This document shows, piece by piece, positions 45,023 to 53,473 of a DNA stretch of 64,000 nucleotides. The notes beneath the pieces were generated by a model. That model saw only the letters and a list, made by a program, of their open reading frames with translations. It had not been told where the DNA came from and made no database searches. The stretch spans positions 25,837 to 89,836 of the forward strand of contig CAIWVP010000191.1 in the NCBI GenBank assembly GCA_903916195.1. The letters are read 5' to 3'. Position numbers and translations under genes: made by a program. The DNA comes from an uncultured Verrucomicrobiota bacterium. GTDB taxonomy: Bacteria; Verrucomicrobiota; Verrucomicrobiia; Limisphaerales; UBA9464. Positions within the stretch are counted from its first letter, which is position 1; every line of letters begins with the position of its first letter.

Positions 45023-45101
45023 AACGCCGGAACTGCGCGGGGCACGATCATCGGACCGGCAACGGACCGATGACGTGCCCCGCATCAGCCATCCACCCTC
45101 C

Positions 45102-45959
45102 ATGCCGATCCACCGGACACCGCCCTTCCTGCCCGCTCTCTTGCTGGTCCTGCTCGGATCCGCGGGGACCGTGTTCGCGCAGCATCGGCACATCAACGCC
45201 GGTGCCGTCGCGCCGCAGGCCGGCTCGAAGCTCTCCATCGCGAACCGCGCGTCCTTCGACGCCGATTCGGGCTTCCTCGTCCATCTCGCGCCGACGAACC
45301 ATCCGGTCTACGGCCCGATCTTTCTCGGTGGTTCCGACGTCACGTTCACGAGCCTGCCGGCGACCGCGGATTACGGTGGTCCCGACCCGAAGGCCGCGCA
45401 GCCGGGAGCGCATCTCGTGATGGTGCTCGTGTCGTTGTCCGGGCCGTCGGGCGGGGCGCTGTCGTTCTGGGATTCCTTCGACGGCTTCTTCGTCGCCACC
45501 GAGACCACCTTCACCGTGCCGGTCGGCACCACCGGCGGGACGGGGAGCTTCGCGCTGAGCGAGAACAACGGATCCGCCGGCCTCGATCCGTACGGGCATA
45601 TCCACGGCCGCCGCTTCAGCGTGGACCGGCCGGGCCTGTACACGGTTGGTTTCGTGGTGGTCGACACCAGCGCGAACGGCCTTGGCGGCGGTCCGCTGCA
45701 TCCGCCTTCGGATCCGGTCTCCATCAGTTTCCAGGCCGGCACGACCATCGCGGACCTCAAGCTCTCCGCGGACGGAACGACGGCACGGTTCGGGACCGAT
45801 GCCGGGAAGACCTACTTCGTCGAGGCGGCGGATGCGCTCGTTTCGTCACCGGTTTGGACGACCGTGGCCGGTCCGGTCGTCGGCACCGACCGCCTCGAAT
45901 CGGCTTCGATCCCCGGTCCGTCCGGAAACGCGCGGTATTTCCGTCTGCGCGTGGAGTGA
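45102..45959 (+). CDS. Secreted GHIHGR-motif protein, paralogue 1
   Basis: 285 residues from ATG 45102, with signal peptide (LPALLLVLLGSAGTVFA|QHRHINAGAV). The core shared with the gene at 46000-46893 is FTVPVGTTGGTGSFALSENN, GLDPYGHIHGRRFSV, RPGLYTVGFVVVDTSANGLG, GGPLHPPSDP and SISFQAG. The H-x-H followed by a beta strand and pG-x-Y-x-V resembles the metal-uptake-associated surface domain known from actinobacterial choice-of-anchor M proteins. That resemblance is by eye. The C-terminal ~80 residues are a small beta domain (TYFVEAADALVSSPVWTTVA, YFRLRVE), common in verrucomicrobial secreted proteins. No membrane anchor or PEP tail. Confidence 0.72.
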   Translation: MPIHRTPPFLPALLLVLLGSAGTVFAQHRHINAGAVAPQAGSKLSIANRASFDADSGFLVHLAPTNHPVYGPIFLGGSDVTFTSLPATADYGGPDPKAAQPGAHLVMVLVSLSGPSGGALSFWDSFDGFFVATETTFTVPVGTTGGTGSFALSENNGSAGLDPYGHIHGRRFSVDRPGLYTVGFVVVDTSANGLGGGPLHPPSDPVSISFQAGTTIADLKLSADGTTARFGTDAGKTYFVEAADALVSSPVWTTVAGPVVGTDRLESASIPGPSGNARYFRLRVE

Positions 45960-45999
45960 CTCGGGGGATCGCGCCGGCGCGGCATCGGCCGATGCGGCA

Positions 46000-46893
46000 T
46001 CAAGGTGGGATATTCAGCAACCGCAGGCGGTAGACGCGGACATCCGGCCCCGGGTGGGTATCGGTCAGCGATTGCAGCGCGCTGTTGCCGCGCAGTCCTA
46101 CGGAGACCGGCCGCCAAGCGGTCGCTGTGACACCGTCGGACGCTTCGAGCACGTTGGTCACGCCCGGCGCGCTGCGAAAGAAGACGCGCATGCCGTTGGT
46201 CGCCGGCTGGATCGTCTCGATCATCGGGCCCGCCTGGAAGAACATCGACAAGACTGACGACGGCGAATGCAGCGGCCCCCCACCGGGACCGTTCGTCGAC
46301 ACGTCGACCAACCGGAACCCCACCGTGTAGAGCCCGGCCGTCGTGGCAGTGAACTCGCGGCCGTGGATATGGCCGTACGGATCAGATCCGGGCGCCCCGT
46401 CGTTCTCGCTGATCACGAACGACGACGTGCCTCCCGTGGTCCCGACCGGCACGCTGAAGGTGACCTGGTTGCCGGGATTCTCGCCGTCGCCTTCCCAGAA
46501 ACCGATGGCGCCGCCCGCGGGACCCGCCACGTCGGTGACCTGCACCGCGAGACGCGAACCGAGCAGCGCACGGCCGAGGACCTGCCCGGTGCCGAGGTCC
46601 GTCGCCGACAACGCGGTGAACGTGAGCGTGTCGCCGCGGTGGTGACCTGCGTTGTTGCCGTTCGTGCGCAGCACCATCGGCAGCTTGTAGCCGGACCTCG
46701 TGTCGAAGAGCGACGCCACCGTGAAGACGAGCGCGTCGCCCGAGTTGGTTCCCGCGGCGCCCGCAAAGATGTGGGTGTCGGCCCGCGTCGGAAGCAGGCC
46801 GGCGATCGCGACGACGATGCCGGCCAGGATCCGCAAGGTCAGGACCGACATCCATCGGGATGCCGCGGAGAAGGCTCGTCTCGGGAAGGCCAT
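46000..46893 (-). CDS. Secreted GHIHGR-motif protein, paralogue 2
   Basis: 297 residues from ATG 46893 (an internal ATG at 46851 gives a cleaner signal peptide, MSVLTLRILAGIVVAIAG). It is a convergent paralogue of 45102-45959, with 40 bases between the stops. Shared blocks: GPAGGAIGFWEGDG, VPVGTTGGTSSFVISENDGA, DPYGHIHGREFTATTAGLYT, VGFRLVDVSTNGPGGGPLHS and FFQAG. The mature start (ADTHIFAGAAGTNSGDALVF) and GNNAGHHRGD add more histidines. The C-terminal domain (TNVLEASDGVTATAWRPVSV, VYRLRLLN) matches paralogue 1. Its start lies 22 bases after the upstream pseudopilin stop, so the two are co-transcribed. Confidence 0.72.
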   Translation of the reverse strand: MAFPRRAFSAASRWMSVLTLRILAGIVVAIAGLLPTRADTHIFAGAAGTNSGDALVFTVASLFDTRSGYKLPMVLRTNGNNAGHHRGDTLTFTALSATDLGTGQVLGRALLGSRLAVQVTDVAGPAGGAIGFWEGDGENPGNQVTFSVPVGTTGGTSSFVISENDGAPGSDPYGHIHGREFTATTAGLYTVGFRLVDVSTNGPGGGPLHSPSSVLSMFFQAGPMIETIQPATNGMRVFFRSAPGVTNVLEASDGVTATAWRPVSVGLRGNSALQSLTDTHPGPDVRVYRLRLLNIPP

Positions 46894-46915
46894 GGGTAAC
46901 GTGGGTCTCGTGGCT

Positions 46916-47602
46916 TCAGCGCGCGGGGTCCTGCCCGTCGGGGCGCACGAAGCGCGTGATGGGCGGACCGAGCAAGGCACGGACCCGGGTCCATCCGAGC
47001 GTCTCCACGTGCGCGTCGGCGAAGAGGTGGTTCGCCGAACCGCGATGCCGCAACACGGCGACCTCGCCGGAGAAGGCGTTGGTCGTGAAGCCGCCCGCCG
47101 ACGCGTCGGCGAAATGGAAATGGTCCGACGCCTCGAAATCGCCGCGGGCCTCGGCCGCGTGCAGCGTCTCGCTCGGCGACGGCAGCGAGGTGAGCCGCGA
47201 GAAATCGAGCTCCGCGGCGCCGAACGGCCGGGGTGTGAGGAAATCGTTCACCGCGTAGCTGGCGGGCCTCACGCGGTTCGTGTCGAGCGGGCAACGGTAG
47301 ATGTTCGTGAGCCCGTACGCCGCGAGCTTGCCGATCCACGAGGCGCCTTGGTGCGAGGTCAGCGGCAGCACATCGCGGTTGTCGCCCGCGTACATCGCCA
47401 CGCCCATGCCAAGTTGCTTCAGGTTCGACACGCAGACCACGGACCGCGCGCGCGCCTGCGCCGACGACAGCGCCGGAAGGAGCAGCCCCGCCAGCACCGC
47501 GATGATCGCCACGACCACCAAGAGTTCGATGAGCGTGAACGCCTCCTCCCGACCCGGAAAGGGACGCGGGCAAACGACGGCATGGTCGGAGACGGACGGC
47601 AT
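46916..47602 (-). CDS. Prepilin-type (pseudopilin) protein with DUF1559-like end
   Basis: 228 residues from ATG 47602. The type IV prepilin cleavage segment is [20 protein letters not shown]. The residue before the cleavage site is Ala, where Gly is usual, but Glu at +5 and the hydrophobic helix are intact. The rest follows the verrucomicrobial/planctomycete pseudopilin layout: [52 protein letters not shown] and the C-terminal [20 protein letters not shown] (His...Asp motif). It is the first gene of a two-gene transcript with GHIHGR paralogue 2, suggesting that this pseudopilin helps secrete or display it. Confidence 0.85.
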   Translation of the reverse strand: MPSVSDHAVVCPRPFPGREEAFTLIELLVVVAIIAVLAGLLLPALSSAQARARSVVCVSNLKQLGMGVAMYAGDNRDVLPLTSHQGASWIGKLAAYGLTNIYRCPLDTNRVRPASYAVNDFLTPRPFGAAELDFSRLTSLPSPSETLHAAEARGDFEASDHFHFADASAGGFTTNAFSGEVAVLRHRGSANHLFADAHVETLGWTRVRALLGPPITRFVRPDGQDPAR

Positions 47603-47764
47603 GGAAAAGCGGATCAACCGGTCGGCGCCGGACTTATCCGTCCGGTGTCACATCAGTGAACAAGGGCCTCACCACCACGTCAACCTTCCAACCCGACGCA
47701 CCCGCGGACCCGCGTCGTTGCCCACCCGTTCCGGCCGGTCCGACACCGTCCGAGCAAAAGTCCG

Positions 47765-47795
47765 TTGACCGCCGGCGTGCCGTCCGGGGCATGCT
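47765..47795 (+). promoter_or_regulatory. Predicted short-leader promoter
   Basis: TTGACC (47765-47770), 19-base spacer, CATGCT (47790-47795), then 6 bases to the ATG at 47802. The long spacer makes this weaker than the others. Confidence 0.35.
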
Positions 47796-47801
47796 TGCGC
47801 C

Positions 47802-49388
47802 ATGCCCACTCCGGTCCTGTCAAGACGACGTCCGTCCCTCGTCCTCGCCCCCGTCGCCACCGCGATCGCGCTGGCCTTCGCCGTCGCCGCGCGCGCCGAG
47901 GTGAAGCTTCATCCCCTCTTCACCGACCACGCCGTCCTCCAGCAAGGTCTGCCCTTGCCCGTCTGGGGAACGGCCGACCGGGGCGAGCAGGTCACGGTCG
48001 AGTTCGCCGGCCAGAAGAAGACCGCCACGGCCGATTCCCACGGCCGTTGGATGCTCTCGTTGAAGCCGCTGAAGGCCACCGCCATCGGCGCCACGCTCAA
48101 GGCCGCCGGCCCGGCCAACGCCATCGAGATCTCTGACATCGTCGTCGGCGAGGTGTGGGTCTGCTCCGGCCAATCGAACATGGAATGGCCGCTGAGCCGC
48201 AGCGCCCAGCCCGAGGCCGATATCTCCGCGAGCGCCGATCCGAACCTCCGCCTGTTCACCGTCGTGAAGCGCCGTTCTTCCGTGGTGAAGACCGACCTCG
48301 ACTACGCGGCGCACGCGTGGGCCGTGGCTTCGCCGTCGAGCGTCCCGTCCTTCAGCGCCGTCGGTTACTACTTTGGACGCGACCTCGCCGCCGCGCTCAA
48401 ATCGAAGGGCGTCCCCATCGGCATCATCCACTCCAGCTGGGGCGGTTCGCCGGCGGAGGTCTGGATGAGCGAGGACGTGCTGAAGTCCGACCACACCTAC
48501 GCCCGCGACATCCTCGGGCCCTACCCCATCGCGCTGCGCCGCTGGAAGACCTCCGCCGACCAGTGGGCAGCCGCCAAGGCCGCCGCCGCCGCGAAGGGCG
48601 AAAGGTTCACCCAAGGTCCTCCGGGCAAGCCGTGGGAACCCTCCGAGCTCTACAACGGCATGATCGCGAACCTGATCCCCTACGGCATCAAGGGCGCCAT
48701 CTGGTACCAAGGTGAATCGAACGCCGGCCGCGCCTGGCAATACCGGGGCCTGTTCGCCGACATGATCCGCAACTGGCGCCGCGACTGGGGCCAGGGTGAC
48801 TTCCACTTCTACGCGGTCCAGCTCGCGCCGTGGGACAAGAGCCGCAAACGCGACCTCGCCACCATCGCCGCCGAGGTCGGTGATTCGGATTGGGCCGAGC
48901 TCCGCGAGGCCCAGGACAGCGTCGGCAAGGTGCTGCCGAACTACGGCGTCGCCGTGATCACCGATGTGGGCGACAAGGACGACATCCATCCCACGAAGAA
49001 GCAGCCGGTCGGCGCCCGCCTCGCGCGGATCGCCCGGGCCAAGGCGTACGGCGAGAAGGTCGAGCACAGCGGCCCCGTCTTCACCGCGAAATCCGTCCGC
49101 GGCCGCCAGGTCACGCTGAACTTCAAGCACGCCGCCGGACTCAAGACACTCGACGGCGGTGCGCCCACCGGTTTCTCCGTCGCCGGCGCCGACCGGAAGT
49201 TCCACGCCGCCACCGCCGAGCTCCGCGGCTCGCAGGTCGTCCTCACCTGCCCCGCCGTCGACGCGCCCGTCGCAGTGCGCCACGGCTGGAACGACCATCC
49301 GGTCGTGAACCTCGCCAACGGCGACGGCCTGCCCGCCTCGCCCTTCCGCTCCGATTCCTGGGAGCTCACCACCCAGAAGATCAAGTGA
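47802..49388 (+). CDS. Sialate O-acetylesterase, secreted
   Basis: 528 residues with a signal peptide (VLAPVATAIALAFAVAARA). The SASA/DUF303 SGNH hydrolase features are GEVWVCSGQSNMEWPL (nucleophile Ser in GQSNM), SAVGYYFGRDLA, IIHSSWGGSPAEVWMS, IKGAIWYQGESNAGRA (oxyanion region) and the late DDIHPTKKQPVGARLA with the catalytic Asp-x-x-His. It removes O-acetyl groups from sialic acids or, in many environmental bacteria, from plant xylans and other acetylated glycans. The sialidase gene 142 bases downstream supports glycan deacetylation before cleavage. Confidence 0.93.
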   Translation: MPTPVLSRRRPSLVLAPVATAIALAFAVAARAEVKLHPLFTDHAVLQQGLPLPVWGTADRGEQVTVEFAGQKKTATADSHGRWMLSLKPLKATAIGATLKAAGPANAIEISDIVVGEVWVCSGQSNMEWPLSRSAQPEADISASADPNLRLFTVVKRRSSVVKTDLDYAAHAWAVASPSSVPSFSAVGYYFGRDLAAALKSKGVPIGIIHSSWGGSPAEVWMSEDVLKSDHTYARDILGPYPIALRRWKTSADQWAAAKAAAAAKGERFTQGPPGKPWEPSELYNGMIANLIPYGIKGAIWYQGESNAGRAWQYRGLFADMIRNWRRDWGQGDFHFYAVQLAPWDKSRKRDLATIAAEVGDSDWAELREAQDSVGKVLPNYGVAVITDVGDKDDIHPTKKQPVGARLARIARAKAYGEKVEHSGPVFTAKSVRGRQVTLNFKHAAGLKTLDGGAPTGFSVAGADRKFHAATAELRGSQVVLTCPAVDAPVAVRHGWNDHPVVNLANGDGLPASPFRSDSWELTTQKIK

Positions 49389-49530
49389 TCGACCCGTCGC
49401 CGGGGCCGCACCGCCGCGGCCCCGGCGCTTTTCCGATTTCTCGCTTCCGGTCGCGGGCCGGAGCAGGGATCGTCCTCGCGTCCGGTCCGCCCGCCGCATC
49501 CGATCCGGCCCGACATCCGTTCCACGCCCT

Positions 49531-50568
49531 ATGAAACCGTTCCGTCCGCTTCTCTGCCTCCTCGGTCTCGTCGCCTCGCTCCCGCTGCTCGCGGAGAACC
49601 CCGACGCGCTGGTCCGCTCCGGCTTCCTCGCCGACCCGACGCCGACGCTCTCCTCGCACGCCTCCACGATCTGTGACGCCAAGAACGGGCTCGTCGCCGC
49701 GTGGTTCGGCGGCACCGCCGAGCGCCAGCGCGACGTCGTCATCTGGCTGGCCCGCGCGGAGAAGGACGGCTCGTGGGGCGGGCCCGCCGAGGTCGCCCGC
49801 GGTGACGAGGACGGCGAGGACCAATGGGCCTGCTGGAACCCGGTGCTCTTCCAGGTCAAGAACGGCCCCCTCCTGCTCTTCTACAAGGTCGGCCCGAGCC
49901 CGTCCGAATGGTGGGGCCGGCTCAAAGTATCGGACGACGGCGGACGCAGTTGGTCGAAATCGCGCCGGTTGCCGAAGGGCCAGGTCGGTCCCGTGCGCAA
50001 CAAACCGGTCGAGCTCGCCGACGGACGCCTGCTCTGCGGCTCCAGCGACGAAGATTCCGGATGGCGCGTCCATATGGAGATCATGCGCGACCCGGGCACG
50101 CGTTTCCCGAAATGGATGCGCACCGCCGACCTGAACTCGCCCCTCAGTTTCGGGGCCATCCAGCCGACCATCCTGCCGTGGCCCGACGGCCGCATCCAGA
50201 TCCTCTGCCGCACCAAGCAACGCGTCGTCACCGAATCTTGGAGCGACGACGAGGGCAAGACCTGGACGAAGATGCGCCGCACCGCGCTGCCCAACCCGAA
50301 CAGCGGCATCGACGCCGTGATGCTCAAGGACGGTCGGGCCCTGCTCGTCTTCAACCCCGGCACGGATTCGCGCCGAGAGCTTGCCGTGGCGGTCTCGACC
50401 GACGGCCACATCTGGAACCGGATGCTCACGCTCGAGGACGGCTCGGGCGAAGGCGAATACAGCTATCCCGCCGTGATCCAGGCGGCCGACGGACTCGTCC
50501 ACGCGACGTACACCTGGCAGCGCACCAAGATCAAGCACGTGATGATCGACCCTGCGAAGCTGAAGTGA
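49531..50568 (+). CDS. Secreted exo-alpha-sialidase-like BNR-repeat protein
   Basis: 345 residues with signal peptide (MKPFRPLLCLLGLVASLPLL). It shows a six-bladed sialidase propeller with Asp boxes VSDDGGRSWSK, WSDDEGKTWTK and STDGHIWNRM, and the BNR_2 block (WACWNPVLFQVKNGPLLLFY, KVGPSPSEWWGRLKVSDDGG, VRNKPVELADGRLLCGSSDE, GAIQPTILPWPDGRIQILCR). Related verrucomicrobial enzymes cleave terminal sialic acids or are broader BNR glycosidases. Together with the upstream esterase it forms a small glycan-degradation pair. Confidence 0.88.
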   Translation: MKPFRPLLCLLGLVASLPLLAENPDALVRSGFLADPTPTLSSHASTICDAKNGLVAAWFGGTAERQRDVVIWLARAEKDGSWGGPAEVARGDEDGEDQWACWNPVLFQVKNGPLLLFYKVGPSPSEWWGRLKVSDDGGRSWSKSRRLPKGQVGPVRNKPVELADGRLLCGSSDEDSGWRVHMEIMRDPGTRFPKWMRTADLNSPLSFGAIQPTILPWPDGRIQILCRTKQRVVTESWSDDEGKTWTKMRRTALPNPNSGIDAVMLKDGRALLVFNPGTDSRRELAVAVSTDGHIWNRMLTLEDGSGEGEYSYPAVIQAADGLVHATYTWQRTKIKHVMIDPAKLK

Positions 50569-50689
50569 GCGGACGATGGACGCGGCCCGCTTCGCCGTGG
50601 TCAGGATCGGGACATAGCGACCCCTCGTACCGAGGAGCGGGTTGGAACCCATCGGTCACCATTCATCAGTCGCCAGCCGTCGATCGCCC

Positions 50690-50800
50690 GCTGCCGCCTG
50701 CAGCCCGGAGGGCTGCCAGCCATTAGCCGGGGGTCCAGCGAAGCGATACCCCCGGACCCCGAAGTCGGCAGGTCCGCACCCCGGAGGGGTGCCAGCGACG
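50690..50800. repeat. Intergenic repeat of the CCGGAGGG/TGCCAGC type
   Basis: Two copies of a CCCGGAGG..TGCCAGC unit (50704-50720 and 50780-50795) flank a perfect 8-bp stem (CCGGGGGT at 50727-50734 with ACCCCCGG at 50748-50755). I recognise the general wording (cCGGAGGggtgccagc, attagccggggg, agcgaagcga) from dispersed intergenic repeats in Verrucomicrobia and Planctomycetes. Non-coding despite an open frame across it. Confidence 0.7.
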
Positions 50801-50814
50801 CGACCGCGACCAGA

Positions 50815-50891
50815 CATTATCGGCGGATGTCTTCCGCAGGTTCAACCGGATCAAACACGCGGCTTGGATTCCATTGTGTCCGCCGATAATG
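50815..50891. repeat. 77-base element bounded by a perfect 13-bp inverted repeat
   Basis: CATTATCGGCGGA (50815-50827) is exactly complementary to TCCGCCGATAATG (50879-50891). It covers the last ~24 codons and the stop codon of the gene at 50817-51371. It may be a MITE-like insertion or a long hairpin that ends the transcript. Confidence 0.65.
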
Positions 50892-51371
50892 AGGCCTGAC
50901 GATGGATGCGACCGATGTCGGCAGATACGATATCAGTTTTTCAGCCGTCGGCTGCCAGATAGGCATCGGTTCCTCGGCATAAACGCAGTAGCGCCAAGGT
51001 TCCCGAACCATTCCCGGCTGAGCTGTGAACACGGCGACCTCTCCGGGCCGCAACACCCGGTTGGTCCAACCAGGGGCCAAGACCCAATTGCCGTCCCAGA
51101 CGTGGGTCCCTCGGCGTCGCACGACGTTCGTGGACCTTATCTGAGTGCCGACCATCGTGCACATGACCTTGGCCGAGGTCAGGTTCGAGACCGCGAACGC
51201 CGGCCTTCTCCGACCCGGCAGCTCGTCGATCTGTCCGATGAAAGCGACGTTGACCAACCGCACGGGTGACCGGTCTTCCGGGACCGGAACGACCAGCAAG
51301 TAGAACGAAACGACGGTCAGCGGGATGAGCGCGACGCACAGGACCCAGCGGCTCTTCGTCGTCAGGATCAT
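50817..51371 (-). CDS. Hypothetical membrane-anchored protein
   Basis: 184 residues. One N-terminal membrane segment (SRWVLCVALIPLTVVSFYLL) with the remainder outside: LVNVAFIGQIDELPGRRRPA, FAVSNLTSAKVMCTMVGTQI, TNRVLRPGEVAVFTAQPGMV. The beta-rich extracytoplasmic part with conserved-looking Ser-Asn-Leu-Thr resembles small membrane-tethered beta-sandwich proteins of Verrucomicrobia. No named family. The last ~24 residues are encoded inside the inverted-repeat element and may be an acquired tail. It lies 13 bases downstream of the CcsA gene on the same strand and may be co-transcribed. Confidence 0.6.
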   Translation of the reverse strand: MILTTKSRWVLCVALIPLTVVSFYLLVVPVPEDRSPVRLVNVAFIGQIDELPGRRRPAFAVSNLTSAKVMCTMVGTQIRSTNVVRRRGTHVWDGNWVLAPGWTNRVLRPGEVAVFTAQPGMVREPWRYCVYAEEPMPIWQPTAEKLISYLPTSVASIVRPHYRRTQWNPSRVFDPVEPAEDIRR

Positions 51372-51383
51372 CGCACGGATGCC

Positions 51384-53447
51384 TCAGGCCACCGCCGGCC
51401 TCGGCTTCCCGCCGGCCTTCGGCGGCGGGTTCCCCGGCTTGACCGGCGCGGCCGGACGATCCTTGAGGCTGCGCCAGTAGCGCGGCGGCAGGCTGCCGAG
51501 CGCGATGAGGACAAGCTGGCTCAGGATGAACCCGCCCAGCCACAGGAACGCCCCGCTCATGAAGCCGTAGCTGTGCAGACCGATGCCCAGCATGTTGGTG
51601 CCGAACCACGACCAGCTCGTCACGATGTTGCCCGCGATGGTCAGGTTCATCAGTCCGCGCTCGCGGACCAACCCGCCCCAACGGGCGTGCAGGATCAGCG
51701 CGTTCCACAGCACGATGATCAGCGCGCCGTTCTCCTTCGGGTCCCAGCCCCAGAAGCGGCCCCAGCTCTGGTCCGCCCAGATGCCGCCCAGCACCGTGCC
51801 GATGAAGCTGAACAGGGTCGCGAAACACACGATGCCGTAGGTCATCCGCGTCAACGAGCGACCGGTCGCCTCGTCGAGACCCCGCGTGAACACGCCGCGC
51901 ACCACGTAGAGCATCGCGAGGAAACCGGCGACGTAGGTGCTCGCGTAGCCGAGCGTCACGATCACCACGTGCGTCGCGAGCCAGATGTTGGTGTCGAGCA
52001 CCGCTTGGAGCATCACCAGCGTGTCGCCGTCCAGCGCGAGGTTATGCGCGATGACGAGGGTGACGAACCCGAGCGAGCTGCCGACGACGAGACCGATGGC
52101 GTTGCGCCAGAACTTCTCCAGCAACAGCCCCAGCCCCACGCTGCCCCAACCGATGAAGATGGCCGAGGAGTAGAGGTTGGTGACCGGCGGACGCCCTTCG
52201 AGCCACATGCGGAAGATGAGCCCGACGGTATGCATGACGAACCCTGCCGCGATCAGCCAGAAGGCCAGCTTCCGCGCCGTCTGGTTGAAGTTGAACCAGT
52301 AGAAGCAGCCGAGCAGGAAGGCCGTCACGTAGATCGGCATCGTGTTGTAGAACGGTGCCAGATGGTTATAGAACACCTCGCGCGCGGTCTTGGTCAGGTC
52401 GCCTGCGACCGCCGGGTTCGAGGCGAGCTGTTGCCGGTATCCGGCCAGCGTCGAGTTGAACGTCACCGAATCGCCGCGGCGGAAGGCTTCCGCCATCGTC
52501 ACGTAAGCTTGGAGCGAAGCGGGCACCGGCTTCGGCGGCATGGCGGTGTCGAGCAACTCGTTGAAGCGCTGGCGGAGCGACGCCATCAACGGCGCGCCAT
52601 CGGCGCCGGGCTGACCCTGGAACTTGCGGATGTCGCCGAGCGTGCGGAAAATCGCCGTGGCGTTGTCTCCCAGCGAAAGGGCGACGACCGACGCGGCGAC
52701 GCGGGTCCAACCCTCGCGGGTCAGGTTCGCTTCGGTGGGCGGGATGATGAGCGGCGTGTCGAAGCTCTCCAGCATGTCCCAGTTGAAGATCTGGCCCACG
52801 ATCGCCTGTCGTTGTTCCGGATCGTTCCGGCGGGTCGCGAAACTCGAAGCGACGGCCCGGAACTTCTCCACATCGGCGAGCAGGTTCGTGGTGTTGCTGG
52901 GGATGACGGTGTTCTTGAGCCGCAGGTAGAGCGTGAGCGCGTTGCGGAGCTTGAGCACCGATTGGTCGAAGGAATCCCGCTGGGCCGCATCGGGCTTCTT
53001 CTCGAGGACGCGCCGGGCCTGGTCCTCGACTTCCTTGAACCCGGGCTCGATCTGGTTCCACGAGTAGTGCTTCCCGTCCTGTCCGTGCGCCTCATCCTTC
53101 TGAGGCAGCTTGAGCAGCGAGATGAGGTCGGGATGGTTGATGCGGAAGGTCGGCCAGGTGTCGGCTTCGTCCGGGCGCATCGTGAGCGTGGCGAACCACT
53201 CGGTGGCGGAGGCCATGCGGGGTTTCTCCCACCACGATTTCCAAGGCTCGAGGTTGGCGCGGCGGCGTTCGCGGATCTGCACGAGCGCGTTGGCGGCGAG
53301 CGAGTCGATCGGCTGATGGCGGCCGTTGAAGACCACCGGCAGGCGCGCGAACTCCTCGAGATGGAAGTTGGCGTTGGGACCGTCGGCAGCGCCGGCGGCG
53401 TTGCCGAGAGCGAACAGCGCAAGGAGGAGGACGGCGAGGCGTTTCAT
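51384..53447 (-). CDS. ccsA: System II cytochrome c assembly protein CcsA/ResC with large N-terminal exported domain
   Basis: 687 residues from ATG 53447, with signal peptide (MKRLAVLLLALFALGNAAGA). About 350 residues of exported, helical domain come before the first of ~8 membrane segments (MPIYVTAFLLGCFYWFNFNQ). The haem-handling WWD region is intact (WGRFWGWDPKENGALIIVLW, ~562-581), and conserved His residues flank it (AGFVMHTVGLIF, NIWLATHVVIVTLGYAS, LILHARWGG). It exports haem and attaches it to CxxCH apocytochromes with ResB. The gene starts 26 bases after the ResB stop, so they form an operon. It would mature the CxxCH proteins such as that at 6950. Confidence 0.9.
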   Translation of the reverse strand: MKRLAVLLLALFALGNAAGAADGPNANFHLEEFARLPVVFNGRHQPIDSLAANALVQIRERRRANLEPWKSWWEKPRMASATEWFATLTMRPDEADTWPTFRINHPDLISLLKLPQKDEAHGQDGKHYSWNQIEPGFKEVEDQARRVLEKKPDAAQRDSFDQSVLKLRNALTLYLRLKNTVIPSNTTNLLADVEKFRAVASSFATRRNDPEQRQAIVGQIFNWDMLESFDTPLIIPPTEANLTREGWTRVAASVVALSLGDNATAIFRTLGDIRKFQGQPGADGAPLMASLRQRFNELLDTAMPPKPVPASLQAYVTMAEAFRRGDSVTFNSTLAGYRQQLASNPAVAGDLTKTAREVFYNHLAPFYNTMPIYVTAFLLGCFYWFNFNQTARKLAFWLIAAGFVMHTVGLIFRMWLEGRPPVTNLYSSAIFIGWGSVGLGLLLEKFWRNAIGLVVGSSLGFVTLVIAHNLALDGDTLVMLQAVLDTNIWLATHVVIVTLGYASTYVAGFLAMLYVVRGVFTRGLDEATGRSLTRMTYGIVCFATLFSFIGTVLGGIWADQSWGRFWGWDPKENGALIIVLWNALILHARWGGLVRERGLMNLTIAGNIVTSWSWFGTNMLGIGLHSYGFMSGAFLWLGGFILSQLVLIALGSLPPRYWRSLKDRPAAPVKPGNPPPKAGGKPRPAVA

Positions 53448-53473
53448 GGCGGCTGGAAGGTGCGCGGTCCGGT

